Below the pieces are notes generated by a model. It made no database searches, was not told where the DNA came from, and was given only the letters and a program-made list of their open reading frames with translations. A program made the position numbers and the translations under genes. From Meghimatium bilineatum (lineage: Eukaryota; Mollusca; Gastropoda; Stylommatophora; Philomycidae): a stretch of 64,000 nt of DNA. Each line of letters begins with the position of its first letter. Position 1 is the stretch's first letter. This document shows positions 21,191-32,243 of the stretch, piece after piece. The stretch is from positions 26,802,528 to 26,866,527 of the forward strand of contig CM067298.1 of the NCBI GenBank assembly GCA_034231615.1. Direction: 5' to 3'.

Positions 21191-21494
21191 ACCGAAGGGA
21201 GGACGCATGTAACCATATCGCTAGTAGGAGAGAACTGCTTCCTGTACATGCGCGCAGAGCAACAATCTTAACTCTAACAACAGCCAAACATCATTGATCT
21301 TTTTACCGCTTTCTTGCTTCCTGTCGACATAACCGCCGACGTCCATGAACATATCTCTAACAGAATCGAGCTTTCGAGACAAAACCTTATACAAGTATGG
21401 TTGTCACTTTGGTTACTCAACTGAGATCCTTCGCTTTTCTCAAATACGCTATGTGCTGTAACGATATATGTACTCGCAGTTAAAAGGATTAGAT

Positions 21495-21592
21495 AATCGT
21501 CATCATCACCACAATTTTCATTATCACTATTAATATCAATATCATCACACCATCATTATCATTATCATCATCATCATCCTCACAATCATGTG
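21495..21592. repeat. (TCA)n-like microsatellite
   Basis: Irregular run of TCATCA, ATTATCA and ATATCA trimers and hexamers. Confidence 0.8.
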
Positions 21593-21599
21593 CATATCT

Positions 21600-22740
21600 T
21601 ACGTGAAGAATAACTCATTATTTGCTATTATTAGAACTCGTGCTGTCACCACGCTATTCTCTGAATAATGTATAATCCTGATTTCATTGCAGCAAACCAA
21701 CACTAAGCACATCTTCTTTGAAACTAATTTATTTACATAAAATAAATGTACAATTATTTCTATGAGATAGGTGTTAACTGCCACAAGGGCTTTGGAATGT
21801 GGTAAAGTCTCTCTCATCGCGACACAGCTTTAAAACAAGAAAGTTTTGAGTATCTCCGAGCTAACATTGTTAAAACCCCATTATTTTATGACTCAAACGT
21901 TTCCCCAAAGTGGTTTCAGCTTAACCATAACGTCAATGCTTTCGCAGGAATATAGCATGTAGCTCTTTTACTGCCAGCTCATACCGGTGTTTAAGATCTA
22001 AACGACTTTTAAGAGGGAAAAACAGGAAACTTTATCCACTCAGATCCTGGCCAAAAATGCATTTCGGGTGGTTTTCCAATCATGAATAACCCGATACCTG
22101 ACCAAGAAAAAATATGAAGTAGGTGTAAAGACAATTTTCATGAACTGCAGCGATGAAAGATGAAGATGGCGAGGCTTGTTTGGAAAACACGTTAAGTTGT
22201 TAGCAACGGGAGAGCAGATCTGAATGTGGTGTTTTCTTACGAAGGAAGCTGTAGGGCCCTTTCACCAATGTTAAACGCATGCTTACTTCCAAGATTTCTT
22301 TGTTAAGCTTGGTTGGAATAATAATTGCTTGCGGCAATGTTGCTTGTTGCAATAATAGTTTTCTTTTCGTGAGAATTGAATGTAGAAATGTGTGCTTGTT
22401 CAAAGTATCATATTATTGAACATGTATCTATACGCTCCGTTACCGATCTCTAGATATTATGATATACTACGGGACATCTCACGTTTCATGAACAGTTAGT
22501 TGTAAATAGTTATTTTTCTGTGTTCGCAGTAACGAAAGATTACATACGAATATTTGCTGTGAAAATGCTCGGCTCCCTGGGTACAGAGCGTTTTCGAATG
22601 TTCAGATTACCAGATTCAATTTCGATTAAGGAGTATTATTCATCCTGGCATTCCGAAAGCAATGGTAACCTAATGAGTATAAAATACTGCTTATAAAATT
22701 AGTATAATAAAAATACTGATTTGATAGCTATGTCCTTAAT
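21600..22740. other. Sequence without recognised feature
   Basis: Mildly AT-rich DNA. Open frames of about 70 codons occur on the minus strand (21599-21817, 22200-22403) but have no recognisable domain or exon structure. Confidence 0.5.
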
Positions 22741-22741
22741 A

Positions 22742-22872
22742 TGATCCATCCATAAATACATAAGTTGTCAAGATCGAAGGGATATCCATCCATCCATAAA
22801 TACATAAGTTGTCAAGATCGAAGGGATATCCATCCATCCATAAATACATAAGTCGTCAAGATCGAAGGGATG
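22742..22872. repeat. 44-bp tandem repeat, three units
   Basis: Unit contains ATAAATACATAAGTTGTCAA, GATCGAAGGGATATCC and ATCC repeats. The last unit passes into non-repeated sequence at GGGATGCATGCC. Confidence 0.9.
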
Positions 22873-22874
22873 CA

Positions 22875-24240
22875 TGCCACATTTTATGCGTTGACACACA
22901 GAATTCTCCAGCGACTCTATCATCAGCAATGCTGATGATTATGGGTGGAAAAAATGTGACAAGTCCAGTCCTTAATATTGTATGCCCATGGTTTTCTTGT
23001 CCCTCCTCGGCTACTTCTTCCAACCTCAGCTGTACTCTCAATGTCGTTTTGTGACAGGTAATCTTGTTGGTATACATGCCCTAACTATGCAAGTTTACGT
23101 CATTTTACTGTTGAATGTAGTGACTCTTGTGAACCTGCCATATTCTCTACTTTATTTCTTACCTACAGATTTGGCATATACTCTCTATAAAATTCGCTTA
23201 TGAAACTTGTATTCGAAGATCTGTATCCGTCTCTATTAGAATATACAACAGACTGGTGAGAACTGTTTCCAAGACAGTAGAAATAGTTTAACAAAGTTTC
23301 ACCAATATAGCTAAAAAACGTATATAACAGTCACAGTAATTTAAAATAACTTCTGAAAAATGGAGTTTACAACCAACCGTTATCATGACGACGTCAACCT
23401 AGTAATGAATCCTTACATGTATAGAAGACCATGGTTCTATTAGATGTAAATAATATAGCGCATTTTTGCTTCACTTGGAAGATCCCAAAAATAATAGCAC
23501 TGATTACTTGGTAATGTACTAAACATGAGAACTAGATCTTACTTTTTCTTGTCAATAATTATAGCAAAGAAATTGTAAGATTTCTGTAGGTAGAGTAATA
23601 AGAGAGTCAGAGGGAATATAGATAATGTATGCAGAAGTTTTAGTTTTTTCTTGTTAGCATTAGAAAACTACTGTTAGTTGTAACACGAGTGGGATATGTT
23701 AGCATTAGAGAACGCTACTCTTTGTAACATGAGTACGATAGGCTGTCGTGTGGAGGGTGCTAACTTTTCACTGCTCACGGAAAGCATATAACATTGTGAA
23801 TCACAGATGAGCATCCCAGGCTGATGGATATTACATCAGTAGTGACGACAGAAGCAAGTAGTAATATATTGCCTGGAAGCTTTGCAATGAAATAGGCCAT
23901 GTCTATCTAGCGTAAAATAATACTCTCTCACATTCTAACTGTTGCGTTAAACGTTCTAAAGATTTTCACTGCAAGCTCCGTTTGCCTTGAGTAAATTTTT
24001 TGTCACTCGTGAGATGAAGAAAAATATAACATTTCAAATTGACCGACGCAGCATCATGGGAGTTTGTTGCGTTTCTTTTCGGTTCTCGGTGATGTGATTA
24101 TTACAGCTATCATCATTTTAAAATTGGAGGGTAAAAATTTGCAGCTGTCGTCAGCATCATGAACAAATATCGTACTCATCTTGGAAAGAGACAAAATAAA
24201 TTATTTGCCAAGAAGACATTTTATATATCATGAAAAATGA
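22875..24240. other. Sequence without recognised feature
   Basis: The part at 22875-23060 is GC-richer and open on both strands (81 and 73 codons), but neither translation resembles a family I know. It could be an old repeat or an exon remnant. The remainder is ordinary AT-rich DNA with a few imperfect local duplications (GTTAGCATTAGA near 23655 and 23698). Confidence 0.4.
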
Positions 24241-24247
24241 GCAATAA

Positions 24248-24283
<36 letters not shown>

Positions 24284-24290
24284 TATACAT
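24248..24290. repeat. (TA)n tail of LINE
   Basis: About 20 TA units with one break. It begins 3 bp after the stop codon of the LINE protein at 24291, on that element's 3' side. Confidence 0.85.
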
Positions 24291-24745
24291 TCATTTTCCA
24301 TTTGCGCTGAAATTAGCGCATAGGGCAGAGGTCAGATTTCTCCAATTCTGTCTGTTCAAAGTTATTCTGTGCAGTTCTTGAATAGTGTGAATATTGGTTG
24401 TTTTACTTTCTCTAAGAATTGTTCTACTGAGTGTTGCTTTTGTTCTACCCCTTGTTCTTTTGCCTGTAGGTATCCATTCGAGAGATTGATAGTGTATTCT
24501 GTTAGTGTCTGCGCGTAGGACATATCCGATGTAGGACAGACGGCGTTTTCTGATAACATCTGTGATCAAATTTTGATGTGTGTGTTCTCTGATTTTATCA
24601 TTCGATTTGAATTCACTCCAATGGGTGTTAGTTATCATACGAAGACATTTGTTCTCGAAACTCAGTAATTTCTTTTCTCAAGATAAGGAGCTTTTGCAGC
24701 TATCACATCCATATGATAGACGCATGTGGTTGCGTCTGTGGGTCT
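24291..24745 (-). mobile_element. LINE C-terminal fragment
   Basis: Minus-strand open stretch of 115 codons: TDVIRKRRLSYIGYVLRAD, RIHYQSLEWIPTGKRTRGR, then LNRQNWRNLTSALCANFS. These are the R-R-x-L-x-x-I-G-x-x-L-R, W-x-P-x-G-K-R-x-R-G-R and R-x-x-W-R-x-x-x-x-A-L-C motifs that follow the polymerase domain in many invertebrate LINEs. Upstream, in the same frame, SFENKCLRMITNTHWSEF extends the match to about 24740. The frame is unbroken over the last 115 codons, which is long for a relic here. The protein stops at TGA (24291-24293) and the (TA)n tail follows after ATG. There is no visible 3' UTR. Confidence 0.85.
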
Positions 24746-25089
24746 CACCAATGGCCCACTAGACATACCATCCATGCAACAGAAAACCTTAGTGGATGAC
24801 ATGCCGTTATATTGAGGTTATCTTCTTATAGAAGCTTCATGGCACGTCATCTATACAATTATGATTTTGTTTTTTTGTTGAAATGTTTTACATGTTTGCC
24901 TGAATATATATGTATGCACCCTCTGTGGTTGGGAGGGAGCCAGAGATGTACTGTGCAGCACTGAGGAGGAGGAAACTGACATCACTGTTTTTCCTATGGC
25001 TGAGGCCCATCATAGAGGCACAGTGACTCAGGACGTGACAATCCTTTTGACTTGAACATTTGGTTGCATGCCTGGAGCAATAGAGAAGT

Positions 25090-25335
25090 TCGGCATAACC
25101 AGTAGTCAACTGGTGGCGGGGAATGAGCACAGTGAACCCTATCTTGGCTACAGTGGCTAGGAGCAGTGCATAGGTTGAAACCTACCTTCCTGGAGGTGTG
25201 ATAGTTATTCTCTGGCTCCGTCCCGGGGTGGGCCGAAAATCCACAGACTTCCCAGCAATATAATGCCATCTAATGGCATTAGGTCAAAGGGCATGAGCCC
25301 ATGGACCGCTGGATCAGCAACCAACCAACCAACCA
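25090..25335 (+). repeat. Dispersed repeat family Q, fullest copy, with (CCAA)n tail
   Basis: 25271-25335 matches 561-625: TAATGGCATTAGGTCA, GCATGAGCCCATGGACCGC, TGGATCAGCAACC, then CCAACCAACCAACC. Upstream, 25090-25270 is GC-richer and could be the body of the same retroposon, but I have no second copy of it. The CCAA tail suggests a LINE or SINE 3' end on the plus strand. Confidence 0.5.
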
Positions 25336-25339
25336 TCCA

Positions 25340-25825
25340 TATGATAGCACCGGAATAACGCAGGAATTAAATAAGCGCATTTTCGTGCGTGTAATATATA
25401 TTAGCTATTGAAACAAGTGCAGCAAATTAAATGTTTTGAGAGCATTTTTAAAGAGTACGGAAGAATGGGCAGTAAGGTACAAAAGACTGCGGATTGAAGG
25501 GTTATCGATCTTCTGAGACGTCACAATAATACTCAATAATACACAATAATCAAGCTAACAAACATGGAAAACATGCAATCCTGCAACCTCATGTAATAAC
25601 AAAATCAGAAACAACACATATAGATAGTTACAAAACAAAATTGATGGCTGTATGATGAGGCTATATAGAATACTGAAAGCAATGCTAGGCGTTTCCGGGC
25701 GAGAATAAACAAAAAATTACATAGAATAGATGCGAATATTTTACTTATAATGTATCAATGTCTTTGATATGTTTCAGTTTTTACATATTAATCCAATACA
25801 AATATTATTTTTTTAAAAATTATAT
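25340..25825. other. Sequence without recognised feature
   Basis: AT-rich DNA with no repeat, RNA or coding signal recognised. Confidence 0.5.
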
Positions 25826-25905
25826 CTGGGATCGAACACCCACGGCCACATTCCTTTCCATAATAGAGCTAGCTCGTGCCAGCTACTCCGGACATACGAA
25901 AGAGA
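25826..25905 (-). repeat. tRNA-like SINE head, separate type
   Basis: The minus strand reads AGCTGGCACGAGCTAGCTC, then GGCCGTGGGTGTTCGATCCC. The last part is a good box B and T-arm (TGGG, TGTTCGAT, CCCA). The anticodon arm is not convincing, so this looks like a tRNA-derived SINE head rather than a tRNA gene. It differs from the GAGGCGATTGG head found elsewhere in the window. Confidence 0.45.
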
Positions 25906-26398
25906 ATGTACAATTGTAGCTTTATAAATGTTAATGTGCTTTTATGTCATGTGACATATTTTTTCCTGAACGTAGTGACAATAACGTTTACTGAAGAATT
26001 CAACGTTCGAATTTTAAAAATTTAGCCATACAACAGAAACGCAGATATAGGCCCTAAACGGTATTAGACGATCATAGACAGAAATACTAATGGCATTAGC
26101 AAATGGAAATAATGTTGAACCTGTAAACACAGTAAACGGCGATCAAAATACATAAATATTATTTAGGCTTATAAAGTTGGCACATTTGTGTGACTTTTGA
26201 TCGGCGGACAGAGGTAAAAGATTAAATAATCGTATGATTGGTCAGCTTTTCCCGGACAACTGGACGGTATTTCGATTTTCAGCTAGCGCCAGTGCCTTCT
26301 TTTTGAAATATTTTATAAATGTGTCAAATTTAATTCCTATTCCTTACATAATGGATAAAAGAATAGAACTTTACAAAAGATTCAGAGCTAAGGAGATA

Positions 26399-26499
<101 letters not shown>

Positions 26500-26739
26500 A
26501 GCATCACATGAAATAATGGCGTACGTACGCACACGCATTGTCGTAGAGACGATACATGTGTGTACATGAAACAAAAATGTATGTGGATTTCCTTACACGT
26601 ATGGATATGTGTGCGGTGTCAATTTATATGGAAATCATTTACAATAAAATCCTTTTCCACCTTCTGCTGGATTGCATGTTATAACTCAACATAAACCCTC
26701 TTCTTGTTAACTGGGTTTTATATGTCGTGACATAAACTG

Positions 26740-27155
26740 CAACATAGGTCACGACATTCAGGTCACTACAATGATATCTTACTTCCCTTGTGACAGAGTT
26801 AGGTACTCTCTTGAAAATCCTTATATATTGCGGTTTGGTACACTTAAGCCATTTTGGTCTTAAGACATATCATTCATTTATTTAGTATTGGGTGATTGAG
26901 ACTTTTTGTGTTGTCGTTAATGTTGATTTGTCATTTAATCTGTTTTCATTCATATTTGTTTTATTTAGTTCTTACAATTTTGAAGCGCCTTTCTACGACA
27001 ATATTTGTGTACACGTTATGTCAGTGTTTCATTGACTGTCTCAGCTGCTAAATGTCTGACATGTAATACGTTTGTCATAGTGCATTTAGTTTTAGTGTTT
27101 GTTCACTGTGTGCCTTGTATTTTCTTGATAAATAACCTATGGGTGAAACTTTTGT
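26740..27155 (+). mobile_element. Penelope-like element, terminal scrap (copy 3)
   Basis: The plus strand encodes HDIQVTTMISYFPCDRVRYS then LENPYILRFGTLKPF. This aligns with the last 45 residues of the GIY-YIG domain in copy 1 (LDIQVTAIRS, RYALENRLIFELGTIKPFG). Only the protein end and the 3' non-coding part survive. The copy is more diverged than copies 1 and 2 and therefore probably older. A decayed version of the hammerhead-like motif is at 27124-27153. Confidence 0.72.
27124..27153 (+). ncRNA. Hammerhead-like motif in PLE 3' region (copy 3, decayed)
   Basis: CTTGATAAATAACC, TAT, then GGGTGAAACT occupies the same place relative to the PLE end as the motifs in copies 1 and 2 (about 245 bp past the coding end). 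It keeps CTTGATAAA and GAAAC while the hairpin is degraded. Confidence 0.3.
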
Positions 27156-27215
27156 ATTTTATTAACTGTATCATTTCGTACCCGTACCAAATACTTCAAT
27201 TGTCTGTGAGTACAT

Positions 27216-27393
27216 TGTAAAACTGATAGAGCTTGTGTTTAACGCAAGTACTCTTGTTCTACAGTATTACGGCAGTCTGACTTATTTATTATAAATCGTC
27301 ATAATTTGAGAAAATGGTAAAACTGATCGACGTTGTGTTTTTCGTAAGCACGTTTGTTATACAGTTTTACGCCAGTCTCATTTATAATTCTAG
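27216..27393. repeat. Two-copy tandem duplication, about 97 bp
   Basis: GTAAAACTGATAGAGCTTGT and its partner GTAAAACTGATCGACGTTGT, each followed by CAGT, TTACG and CAGTCT and then TTATAAT. The two units differ at about one base in six, so the duplication is old. Confidence 0.75.
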
Positions 27394-28465
27394 ATGGGGT
27401 GCAAAGGGAACGCATTGCTTTTGGCGGACCCAAGGTTAGCAGATAACCAAGATCCCAAAAGTGCCTCCTCGTGGCGCACCCTGGTAACAGAAATACAGCG
27501 GCTAATGCTGATTCTGACTAAACCTTTTGGGGATCGTGTCTGTGAATGTGGAGGTAACAGATGGAATGAGATTTGACTGCAAAAAGACAGTTAATAACTC
27601 CGACACCACTGTGCCAAAACATGCAGCAACACTGTCGACACACAGTGAAGCTAGAAAGTCTGGTAGAAGCATTGGAGGGCGGCCAATGTAGTTGGTATGA
27701 AGCAGGCAGATGTTTCAATAAAAATAAAAGCACAATGAGTACACTGAGAAAGATGCACAGCGCTAGAGGGCAGCGTCATGTGTAAAAAGCATGGAAGACA
27801 GTTCGATGAAATTGGAACTAAAGGATTGTTTGCTCGAAACAAGCTTCTAGTTACCAGTGATCCCAGCCTGGGCCCAACTCTACTGTCGAGTCTTTCCTAT
27901 ACCGGAAGCGTGCTCGCGGAGAGAAAAGGTTCAGTACCCGATGGGCACAGGCATAGCAGTCCGAGGTGACAAGCACTGTTCAGCTCTAGAACAGAGCACA
28001 AGTTCCTAACGTTCCTAAATATGTGTACAGATTCAGACCTGGACGAGGGGCTCACAAAGTTGGTGAATAACGCTTCGGCTAAGAAGACGAACGAGCCCGA
28101 ACCCAACTCTTCTGTCAGTTCTTCCTAAACAGGAACCAGGCTTGAGGACGAGAAAAGGTTTAGTACCCGATGAGCACGGGCACAATACGTCTAATTATAC
28201 GAGGCATGTTCACTGACTGCGGAACGCCTCGTGCAGGACAGACGTGAAAGACAAACCGTCTCGGCATAGAGTCAGTACACATTCACCGTCTGGCGACAGA
28301 TAGGAAGGCTGTCACAGGCTAGGGTAGCCCACCTGAATTGTCAAGGCATGCCGAAATCGGATGTGCTAGGCCTACAAGGCGCATAACGGTGGCACAACGT
28401 AATCTAGCTCCCGGCGGAAAACGCACGGATATCCGTGCTGGTTACAATGGAGCGAACGCAAAACA
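27394..28465 (+). mobile_element. GC-richer block with a possible Tigger/CENP-B-like HTH
   Basis: This block is clearly GC-richer than its surroundings. The plus-strand frame at 27573-27785 reads HTVKLESLVEALEGGQ and then RCFNKNKSTMSTLRKMH. That resembles the N-terminal helix-turn-helix of pogo/Tigger-type transposases (K-L-x-x-L, G, N-K-S-T-M-S-x-I-x-K). No catalytic DDE region is readable downstream. A segment at 27868-27965 recurs at 28098-28195 (CCCAACTCT, CTGTC, AGAAAAGGTT, AGTACCCGATG and GGGCACA motifs). The block may be a broken DNA transposon, an old processed sequence or a host exon remnant. The transposase reading is tentative. Confidence 0.35.
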
Positions 28466-28615
28466 AACAAACAAATAATTCTAGATTATCTTATGAAAAG
28501 GAATGAAGGTAAACAAATAACAAATATTTTGGATATGTAAAAAGAAATGTACACAATTTTGAAGAAATTACTTGCTGGTAAAGTTGAGAGGTGAAGAGCA
28601 AAACATAGGCAGATA

Positions 28616-28641
28616 ATATATATATATATATATATATATAG
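28616..28641. repeat. (TA)n microsatellite
   Basis: Thirteen TA units. Confidence 0.9.
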
Positions 28642-28759
28642 GCATGATGCAGTTTAGAAGAATATACAACCACGACTCAAAACAGAAGATGTTGAATGTT
28701 CTCTGTACACAAATTTGATGTGGAGGCTGCACTTGATGATGATTCAACATCGGTTGCAA

Positions 28760-29235
28760 CTGCTCACTTTCTCTCCTTTAATATTATATTTTGTATATTA
28801 TAATATCTTACATTAAACTTAATTTAGCGCGTTCTTCGATGTTTGTTATCAAATTTATTTTGGTTAACGGACATCGACATAAGAAAAACATGAGTTGATG
28901 TGTACTTTACAGCTTAGCTGCGATACGTGTGTCTGTCAACAATAAAGTATAATAATAATTACATCTATTTAGATGGTATTAAGTATAAGAACTGCGTCTA
29001 AGTAATTATTATTAGATGCGATGACTAGAGGATGCCCAGAAGTTACATCAACAATAAGGGAGTTGGAGGTCTGGCGAAGACAAAAAAAGATTGTTATATT
29101 TACCAATGAAATTGTTTGCATGTAAATACAAATGTAAACACCAAATTAATTCCATCTTTTCGTACTACGAGTATTTCTGGGGGAAAAGCTGTGGTTGGCG
29201 TGGGAGTGGGGATGTAAAAATGGGAGTTAGAAATT
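28760..29235. other. Sequence without recognised feature
   Basis: AT-rich DNA. No support for a gene. Confidence 0.5.
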
Positions 29236-29239
29236 AAAC

Positions 29240-29360
29240 ATTTTGAGACACAATTGTGGGGGTGTTGTGCTTCACTGGATTCTTGACAGTTTGTTGACAT
29301 GGGGGGGGGGTCAAACATTTTAAACTATCGCTGACGTATTTTATGACAGTCCCGTCTTTA
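29240..29360 (-). repeat. C-tract repeat family G, copy
   Basis: On the minus strand: ATGTTTGACCCCCCCCC, ATGTCAACAAACTGTCAAG and ACACCCCCACAATTGTG. This parallels 48375-48470 (TCTGACCCCCTCTCC, ATTTGTCAACAAC, AAGACCCCC). Confidence 0.5.
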
Positions 29361-29379
29361 ATAGTATTAAGTGTTACCG

Positions 29380-30035
29380 ACGACTTATTAGATGGTACTG
29401 GATGTGATACCAATGTCATATTAGATGGTACTTAATGTGATACCGATGCCTTATTAGATGCTATTATATACGATTACTACGATTTTTAAATGACACTATG
29501 TGCTATAACTATAGCGTATTACATGGTAGTTACTTTGCCATGTTATTTATTACAAGTTGCGAAAACTATGTTTTAGTAACACATTCACTGTACCATACAC
29601 CTTCATTCCACTAGTTTGTCTTTCAATATTAGATGTACAATCAATAACAAGAAACATGACTGATATATTTCATCGTTCGTAATTCTGTATTAGAGTCCAA
29701 TATTACGCAGCTGCGAACAGTTCCAGAAATGTTCAGATAGTCAGAATATTTTGACTAGAACTACATTATTCCGTCTATTCTTCCTTCTACGGAGTTATGA
29801 CCGCATCATACATATAGATTTTCTTTCACTAGTTGTGGCAAAGTGGCATGTTTACAATTTATGTGTTGGTGTATACATGATCATGTAATTTATGTGACAC
29901 CAGACGTGTTGTGTATATTATATATATTAGCCTAGGTATGGTGTACCCAGAGAAGCACACATTATCAATGTAAGTGTTATAAACGCTACAAAATAACAAA
30001 AACATTTTCAAACTGCTATACATAATTTTAATCCG
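29380..30035. other. Sequence without recognised feature
   Basis: A loose repeat of TTAGATGGTACTGGATGTGA and ACCGATG(A/C)C type spans 29380-29470. The rest is plain AT-rich DNA. Confidence 0.45.
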
Positions 30036-30172
30036 GGAAGTAAAGACTGCGAGGGAGAGGAGATGGCTACCGCCCTCATTTGCAGAGCCTGTGAAATGTG
30101 AGATCGCTAATATCTCACACCCCTACGGCATTAATAAATGCTATGGGTTACTTTACTTTTACTTTTTACATA
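30036..30172 (+). repeat. Possible SINE family Y, copy 1
   Basis: GGGAAGTAAAGACTGCGAGG, a GGCTACCGCCC block, CCTACGGCATTAATAAATGC and TATGGGTTACTTTACTTTTA. An inverted relative at 44980-45118 has the same start (GGAAAGTAAAGG) and the same end (TACGCCTCAATAGCC, GATTACTTTACTTTAAC). Only two copies, so the call is tentative. Confidence 0.4.
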
Positions 30173-30899
30173 ATTTTAGGACTTTGGTTAATTCTTCATT
30201 ATGGATGCTAGCTGTATCGGAGTGAAAGCTACAATTCTTTACAGATAGGGGAGGCAAATGTATTAAACTGTGTACATAATTATATTCTTGAATAATTCAA
30301 CGAATGTTGTTGTCCACGATCAACAGATGTATATATGAATTTTCTTGATGACGGCACTGTTTTAATATTGTTATTGTAGACATCAATACTATTACGTAAC
30401 AAGCCGCTAGCGTCAAATATAAAAATCATTCTATGGCCTGTATGGCTCACGAGTCGGACTCCGCCCACTGTCAATCTCAACATCTTTTTCGAGTCCTTAT
30501 TTATTGCACGCACTCTGCTTTATGCCGTTCCTTGGCTAAGCAGCAACACGCTAGCAGCGAGGGCTATGACATGCGCGTGATGACTGACGTTGTGAGTAAA
30601 CCAGGGAGTTATCTTCTGTACGTTTACAAGTCGTGAGCATGGTCTCAAGAAAGCTCACGCCGGCAGCAAATAGTCAGATGCAATATTAGTTGAGTTTGAT
30701 TTTCTGTGTGCATATTTTAATATAATATGACCGTCCACAATGAAGATACTACGACCGTCCAACTACGAAGATAATACGATAGTTTAAGTATAACAATAGC
30801 ACAATAATGATACGCTAAAGCAGTACGGCAGCTGAATTATAAACATGAAACAATAGAACATAAAGTATATTCAACTACTGCAGTAATATAATGGGGGAA

Positions 30900-31660
30900 A
30901 AGGCAATCACTGATCATACATGTGACACAATCACTGATCATACATTTGACACAATCACTGATCATACATTTGACACAATCACTGATCATACATTTGAAAC
31001 AATCACTGATCATACATTTGAAGACAATCACTGATCATATGTTTGATACAATCACTGATCATACATTTGAAACAATCACTGATCATACATTTGAAGACAA
31101 TCACTGATCATACATTTGAAGACAATCACTGTTCATATGTTTGATACAATTACTGATCATATGTTTGAAACAATCACTTATCACACATTTGATGACAATC
31201 ACTGATCATAAATTTGAAACAATCAGTGATCATATGTTTGAAACAATCAATTATCACACATTTGATGACAATCACTGATCATACATTTGAAACAATCAGT
31301 GATCATATGTTTGAAACAATCAATTATCACACATTTGATGACAATCTCTGATCATACATTTGAAACAATCACTGATCATACATTTGAAACAATCACTGAT
31401 CATACATTTGAAACAATCAATGATCATACATTTTAAACAATCACTGGTCATATATTTGAAGACAATCACTGATCATACATTTGAAACAATAACTGATCAT
31501 ATGTTTTGAACAAACAATCACTAATCATACATATAGAACAAACATTCAGTGATGATACATGTATAACAATCACTGATTATATCAGGTGTCATACACTTAG
31601 AACACACAGTCACAGAGCATATATTTAGAGAAATCACTGATCATACATTTTGAACAAAAT
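30900..31660. repeat. 24-25-bp minisatellite, about 30 units
   Basis: Units contain CAATCACTGATCATACATTT and end GAAA, GACA or GAAGA. Variants (CATATG, TTATCACACATTTGATG) are shared between blocks, for example 31163-31270 and 31245-31345, showing block duplication. The last units near 31500-31660 are strongly diverged. Confidence 0.93.
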
Positions 31661-32089
31661 ATCATTAATAATATACTTGGAATATACTGCACTGACTGTT
31701 CATACTTTGAGCATAGTAAATTGTAACAGAGTAACATACGTAATACATTTAACAGAGTAACGTAGTTCATAGAAGCCACAATGGACTTCTGGAGGCACCA
31801 AAATGGTCAAAAGGACACAATTTTCTCCCCCATTACAATAAACATTGCGTATTCTTCAAAACAAAGCAAATTTGCCGAATGTTCTCTGAATAAATAATTT
31901 AATAAACCGGTTTCAGATACGTATCACGAAATATTACAGTAACTTCAGAAACGTAAATAGCTGCCCTAAGTGACATGTGATTTTAAAAAATAGTGTCTAA
32001 TCGGTGCAACTAAATATATTCTCCAAACTGTCACAATTAAGCTGTCATAATGACAACGTCGTTGTAAGAACACTGCGTAGCAAATTATA

Positions 32090-32169
32090 GTTAGTTAATT
32101 CGTTAGTTAGTTATTTAATTAGTTAATTAATTAGTTAGTTAATTAGTTAGTTAATTAGTTAGTTGGTTG

Positions 32170-32243
<74 letters not shown>
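32090..32243. repeat. (TTAG)n tail of W-family LINE
   Basis: About 150 bp of TTAG, with TTAATTAG variants at the far end and pure units next to the LINE. On the LINE's strand it is (CTAA)n and contains the protein's stop codon. Confidence 0.9.

Noticed and set aside
30900-31660. CRISPR-like array of regularly spaced repeats
   Set aside because: There are no unique spacers: repeat and spacer are one 24-25-bp unit with drift, in a eukaryotic context. The same reasoning applies to the arrays at 17.2, 18.6, 36.6 and 50.1 kb.
32090-32243. (TTAG)n as telomere-like sequence
   Set aside because: It is the tail of a W-family LINE on the minus strand; the same tail follows the same protein end at 8.05 and 48.31 kb. 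The unit is also not the TTAGGG repeat expected in animals of this kind.
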